Assembly: GCA_049317525.1 (NCBI GenBank)
Contig: JBMOIC010000011.1
Coordinates: forward strand, 12,462 to 76,461
Length of the DNA: 64,000 bases
From: UBA961 sp049317525
Lineage (GTDB): Bacteria; Bacteroidota; Ignavibacteria; Kapaibacteriales; UBA961
Direction of reading: 5' to 3'
This document shows positions 61,503 through 64,000 of this stretch, piece after piece; within the stretch, counting starts at the first letter, position 1, and every line of letters begins with the position of its first letter. A program made the translations under genes and the position numbers. Below the pieces are notes generated by a model. The model did no database searches and was not told the DNA's origin. It worked only from the letters and a program-made list of their open reading frames with translations.

Positions 61503-64000
61503 ATGAGAAGAAGTCTCCTTATTGGTCTAGCTGCCTCAAGCGCGCTTGCTTTACCAGTTAGCAATGTAGAAGCACAAGTTCCTCGTTTTTTAACCTATCA
61601 AGGTGTTTTAACAGATGCAAATAATCTTCCTGTAAAAAATGATACATATAATGTAACATTCAGGATTTATGAATTAGAATCTGGTGGAACTCCATTATAC
61701 ACTGAAAATCATGTTGTCCAAACACAAAATGGTTTGTTCAGTGCTGTATTAGGTGAAAGAAAGCCCTTAGATCTAGCATTTGATAAAGGTTATTGGTTAA
61801 CAACAACTCCTCAATCAGCTCCAGAGCCAGTAGTAAGAGTACGTCTTACACCGGCTCCTTATGCATTTACAGCGATCAATGCAGATACTGCTAAATTAGC
61901 TATCAGAGCATTAGATGCAGATCATGCAACGAGAGCAGATTTTGCAGCGCCGACAGGTGCAGCAGGTGGAGATTTGATTGGTGATTATCCAAACCCAACT
62001 GTTAAAGATGGAGCAATAACAACTTCTAAAATTGCTGATGGTGCAATTACCAAGTCAAAACTTTCTGCTAACCTTGAATTTCCTCCATCTGGCCCAGCTA
62101 GTGGAGATTTAACAGGTGATTATCCTAATCCAAAAATTGCTGTTAGTGCAGTTAAAACAGATCGTATTTCAGACTTAGCTGTAACACGTCCAAAAATTGC
62201 AAATGGCGCAATTGATTCAACAAAAATTGCTGCTGGAAGCATTTCTAATTCAAACCTTGCAGACCGTTCTGTAACAGGAAATAAAATTGCTCTAAGCACA
62301 ATTACTCCAGAAAATTTAAGAACAACTCCAACCACTGTAGCTCCATGGAAACTTCTCATGGGAACAGGCGCTAACTCAATGGAATGGTTAGATGCTCCTA
62401 CAGCAGCTTTACCTCACACAGCACTTCATTGGGATGGTACTTCACTTGGATGGAGAAAATTAACCCCAAGAACATTTGCAACTGAAACAAATGCAACAGC
62501 TAATACAACTGTTGATGTTGGTGCAAATCGTTTATTAGTTGGAATTGATGGTCAAGCTGGTGGACGCCAAGGCTGGTTAAATAATCCTACTTTACGTAAT
62601 CAAATTTTACGTTTTGATGGTACAGCATTAACTTGGGCACGTAATGATAGTCTCGCATTTCCAATTGATGCTGATACTACAATTAATCTTTCAACTGGTG
62701 TAAATGCAATGTTCCGCTTAACAAATAGCGGTAATGCACCTACAGCAGTTTTCCGTAATCGTAGCACAGCATCTACAGCAAGTGCATTAGTTGCAAATCA
62801 ATTAGATGCAAATGCAACAGCAAGTGCAGTTTCCGTAACTAATGCAGGTACAGCAGCAGCAGTTGGTGTATCTACTTCAGGTTCTGGAGCTGGTGTTCAA
62901 ATCAATACTAATACTGGTGTTGCTTTAGACGCTGCAGTTAGCCCATTCGCAACTGGCCCAGCTGCTAGAATTACACATCCTGGTACTACAGGTTCTGGTA
63001 TTAATGTAATTGCTAATAATAATACAGTAGGTGCAGGAACAGTAGGTATTGCTGTATCAAATACAACAACATCTGGTTCTGGTATTACAGTAGCCCAAGG
63101 TGCTAATAATAATGTAGCTGGTATTGCAGTTACTCATAGTGGATCTGGCGCTGGTGTTACTGCTTCTACAGGTAGTGGTGCAGCAATTAGTGGTACAACA
63201 TCTGGTACAGGCAATGCGGTAGTTGCAACAGCAAATGGTACAGGTAATGGTGTTAATGCAACATCTACATCTGGTTTTGGTGTTAATGCAACAACAACAA
63301 GTGGTGGTACTGCTGTTAATGCAACAGCTAGTTTAGCAGGTACAGGCGTAGCAGCATCTGCAGCGGCAGGTACTGCAGTTACAGCTACATCTGCTGGTGG
63401 CAGAGGCGTTGATGTAACGATTCCTTCTGCAAATGCATCTGAAGCAGTAAGAATTACACAGAATGGAAATGGTGCTGGTATCAGCATTAATAATACAAAT
63501 ACAACAGGTATTTCTGGTAATGGTATTACTGTAAATTCTAATTCAGGTGCAGGTACTTCATCATTTACAGGTACACAAACAGGTGCAGGTTCTGTTGCTA
63601 GTTTATCAAGTAATGGTCTTGGTACTTCATTAAATATTACACAAAACCTTGGAATTAATAGTGCTCCTGCAATTAATGTAGACCGCACAGGTTCTGGTAC
63701 AGGCTTAAATATTAATAATAGTGGTACTGGTACAGGCGCTAATATTATCATGAGTTCACCAGTTTCTAATAATTCTGGTTTATCAGTAACACATAGTGGT
63801 ACTGGTTCTGGCGTTTCTGTTACCAAAGCATTTGATAATTCAGGTAATAATAATCCTGGTGTAGATGTAACTATTTCTGGAACATCTTCAACAGCTCCTG
63901 GTATGAGAGTAGTTACAAATGCTAATGCAGACGCTTTAGTAGTAACTCAAAATGGACTTGGACAAAATGCAATTGAAGCTACAAGTGGTACAGCATCTGT
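61503..64000 (+). CDS. Giant tail-fibre-like repeat-rich surface protein, 3' truncated by the window
   Basis: Open from ATG 61503 (GGAG upstream) to the last base, at least 832 codons with no stop. Signal peptide to 'VEAQ'. 'FLTYQGVLTDANNLPVKNDTY' (in parts) and 'VTFRIYELESGG', then two 'GDLxGDYPNP' motifs and runs like 'DGAITTSKIADGAITKSKL', which are hallmarks of Bacteroidota tail-fibre-domain proteins. From about residue 440 it becomes a Gly/Thr/Ser/Ala/Asn-rich string of 10-12-residue units ('SGTGxGVxV', 'GVNATxTSG'). The C-terminus is missing, so a tail-fibre peptidase domain or sorting domain cannot be checked. Probably an adhesin. Confidence 0.85.
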   Translation, partial: MRRSLLIGLAASSALALPVSNVEAQVPRFLTYQGVLTDANNLPVKNDTYNVTFRIYELESGGTPLYTENHVVQTQNGLFSAVLGERKPLDLAFDKGYWLTTTPQSAPEPVVRVRLTPAPYAFTAINADTAKLAIRALDADHATRADFAAPTGAAGGDLIGDYPNPTVKDGAITTSKIADGAITKSKLSANLEFPPSGPASGDLTGDYPNPKIAVSAVKTDRISDLAVTRPKIANGAIDSTKIAAGSISNSNLADRSVTGNKIALSTITPENLRTTPTTVAPWKLLMGTGANSMEWLDAPTAALPHTALHWDGTSLGWRKLTPRTFATETNATANTTVDVGANRLLVGIDGQAGGRQGWLNNPTLRNQILRFDGTALTWARNDSLAFPIDADTTINLSTGVNAMFRLTNSGNAPTAVFRNRSTASTASALVANQLDANATASAVSVTNAGTAAAVGVSTSGSGAGVQINTNTGVALDAAVSPFATGPAARITHPGTTGSGINVIANNNTVGAGTVGIAVSNTTTSGSGITVAQGANNNVAGIAVTHSGSGAGVTASTGSGAAISGTTSGTGNAVVATANGTGNGVNATSTSGFGVNATTTSGGTAVNATASLAGTGVAASAAAGTAVTATSAGGRGVDVTIPSANASEAVRITQNGNGAGISINNTNTTGISGNGITVNSNSGAGTSSFTGTQTGAGSVASLSSNGLGTSLNITQNLGINSAPAINVDRTGSGTGLNINNSGTGTGANIIMSSPVSNNSGLSVTHSGTGSGVSVTKAFDNSGNNNPGVDVTISGTSSTAPGMRVVTNANADALVVTQNGLGQNAIEATSGTAS
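62860..64000 (+). repeat. Degenerate short repeats of about 30-33 bases in the surface-protein gene
   Basis: Copies such as GTTAATGCAACA at about 63252, 63282 and 63315 show a 30-33 base period (10-11 residues). Units are built mainly from GGT, GCA, ACA, AAT and GTT codons. Imperfect throughout. Continues past the window. Confidence 0.7.

Noticed and set aside
63134..63826. A 230-residue open frame on the minus strand in the surface-protein gene
   Set aside because: It is the antisense of a strongly biased repeat region (Val/Pro-rich product) and has no start context. The plus-strand frame runs without a stop through it with a signal peptide and family motifs at its start.
1..64000. tRNA, rRNA, CRISPR array, insertion sequence or prophage
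   Set aside because: I checked the longer gaps and found no cloverleaf, no direct-repeat/spacer pattern and no transposase, integrase or phage structural gene. The tail-fibre-like protein at the end is a surface-protein type common in this phylum, not evidence of a phage.

Overview
AT-rich bacterial chromosome segment, most likely from the Bacteroidota/Chlorobi (FCB) branch and probably an Ignavibacteria- or Kapaibacteria-like lineage. The evidence is a type IX secretion pair (porU-porV) with several secreted proteins ending in T9SS/FlgD-type C-terminal domains, a promoter of the Bacteroidota form TTTG-N19-TANNTTTG ahead of the str operon, and 'YQGVL...GDLxGxYPNP' tail-fibre-like surface proteins. 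The taxonomic placement is inference: the window has no rRNA gene.

Layout. 1-5153: end of a bacterial sugar transferase, a polyprenol-phosphate mannose synthase, a lipoprotein (minus strand), an acyltransferase, a small FN3-like secreted protein and a secreted MXAN_6640-type metalloprotease. 5411-26359: an almost unbroken translation block. It is a str operon with two EF-G genes (spdEFG1-like fusA, rpsL, rpsG, spdEFG2-like fusA2, tuf), followed by the S10-spc-alpha cluster from rpsJ to rplQ (29 genes) and closed by a strong terminator. rpsD (S4), normally between rpsK and rpoA, is absent there and lies alone at 43.1-43.7 kb on the minus strand.

26428-31901: pdxA-kynU (+) converge on a purF-SUI1/YciH-murC operon (-). 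32072-34483: a compact sulfur/persulfide operon (half-size TSUP transporter, metallo-beta-lactamase/double-rhodanese protein, small membrane protein, thioredoxin), with a perfect palindrome and repeated half-sites as candidate operators. 34543-43050: M1 aminopeptidase, thioredoxin-like lipoprotein, ribD (-), yicC-gmk-rsmB-like, and gmd. 43120-50022 (minus): rpsD, a BCP peroxiredoxin, a 1555-residue multi-domain T9SS cargo protein and a LysE-family exporter.

50446-64000: porU and porV, a GT39-like membrane glycosyltransferase, a DUF971 protein translationally coupled to a secreted protein with about a dozen 'GNDxY' repeats plus HEAT repeats, a short T9SS-domain protein, and a giant repeat-rich surface protein that runs off the end. 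The two long intergenic regions here (about 420 and 515 bp) each carry the same Crp-like palindrome TGTGTA-N6-TACACA. The second also has a nested hairpin and a sigma-54-like -24/-12 element.

Working together: the 5-26 kb block makes the translation apparatus, and most of the remainder concerns the cell surface (secretion, surface glycans and cargo), sulfide/persulfide handling and cofactor/nucleotide synthesis. No tRNA, rRNA, CRISPR array, transposase or prophage was seen.
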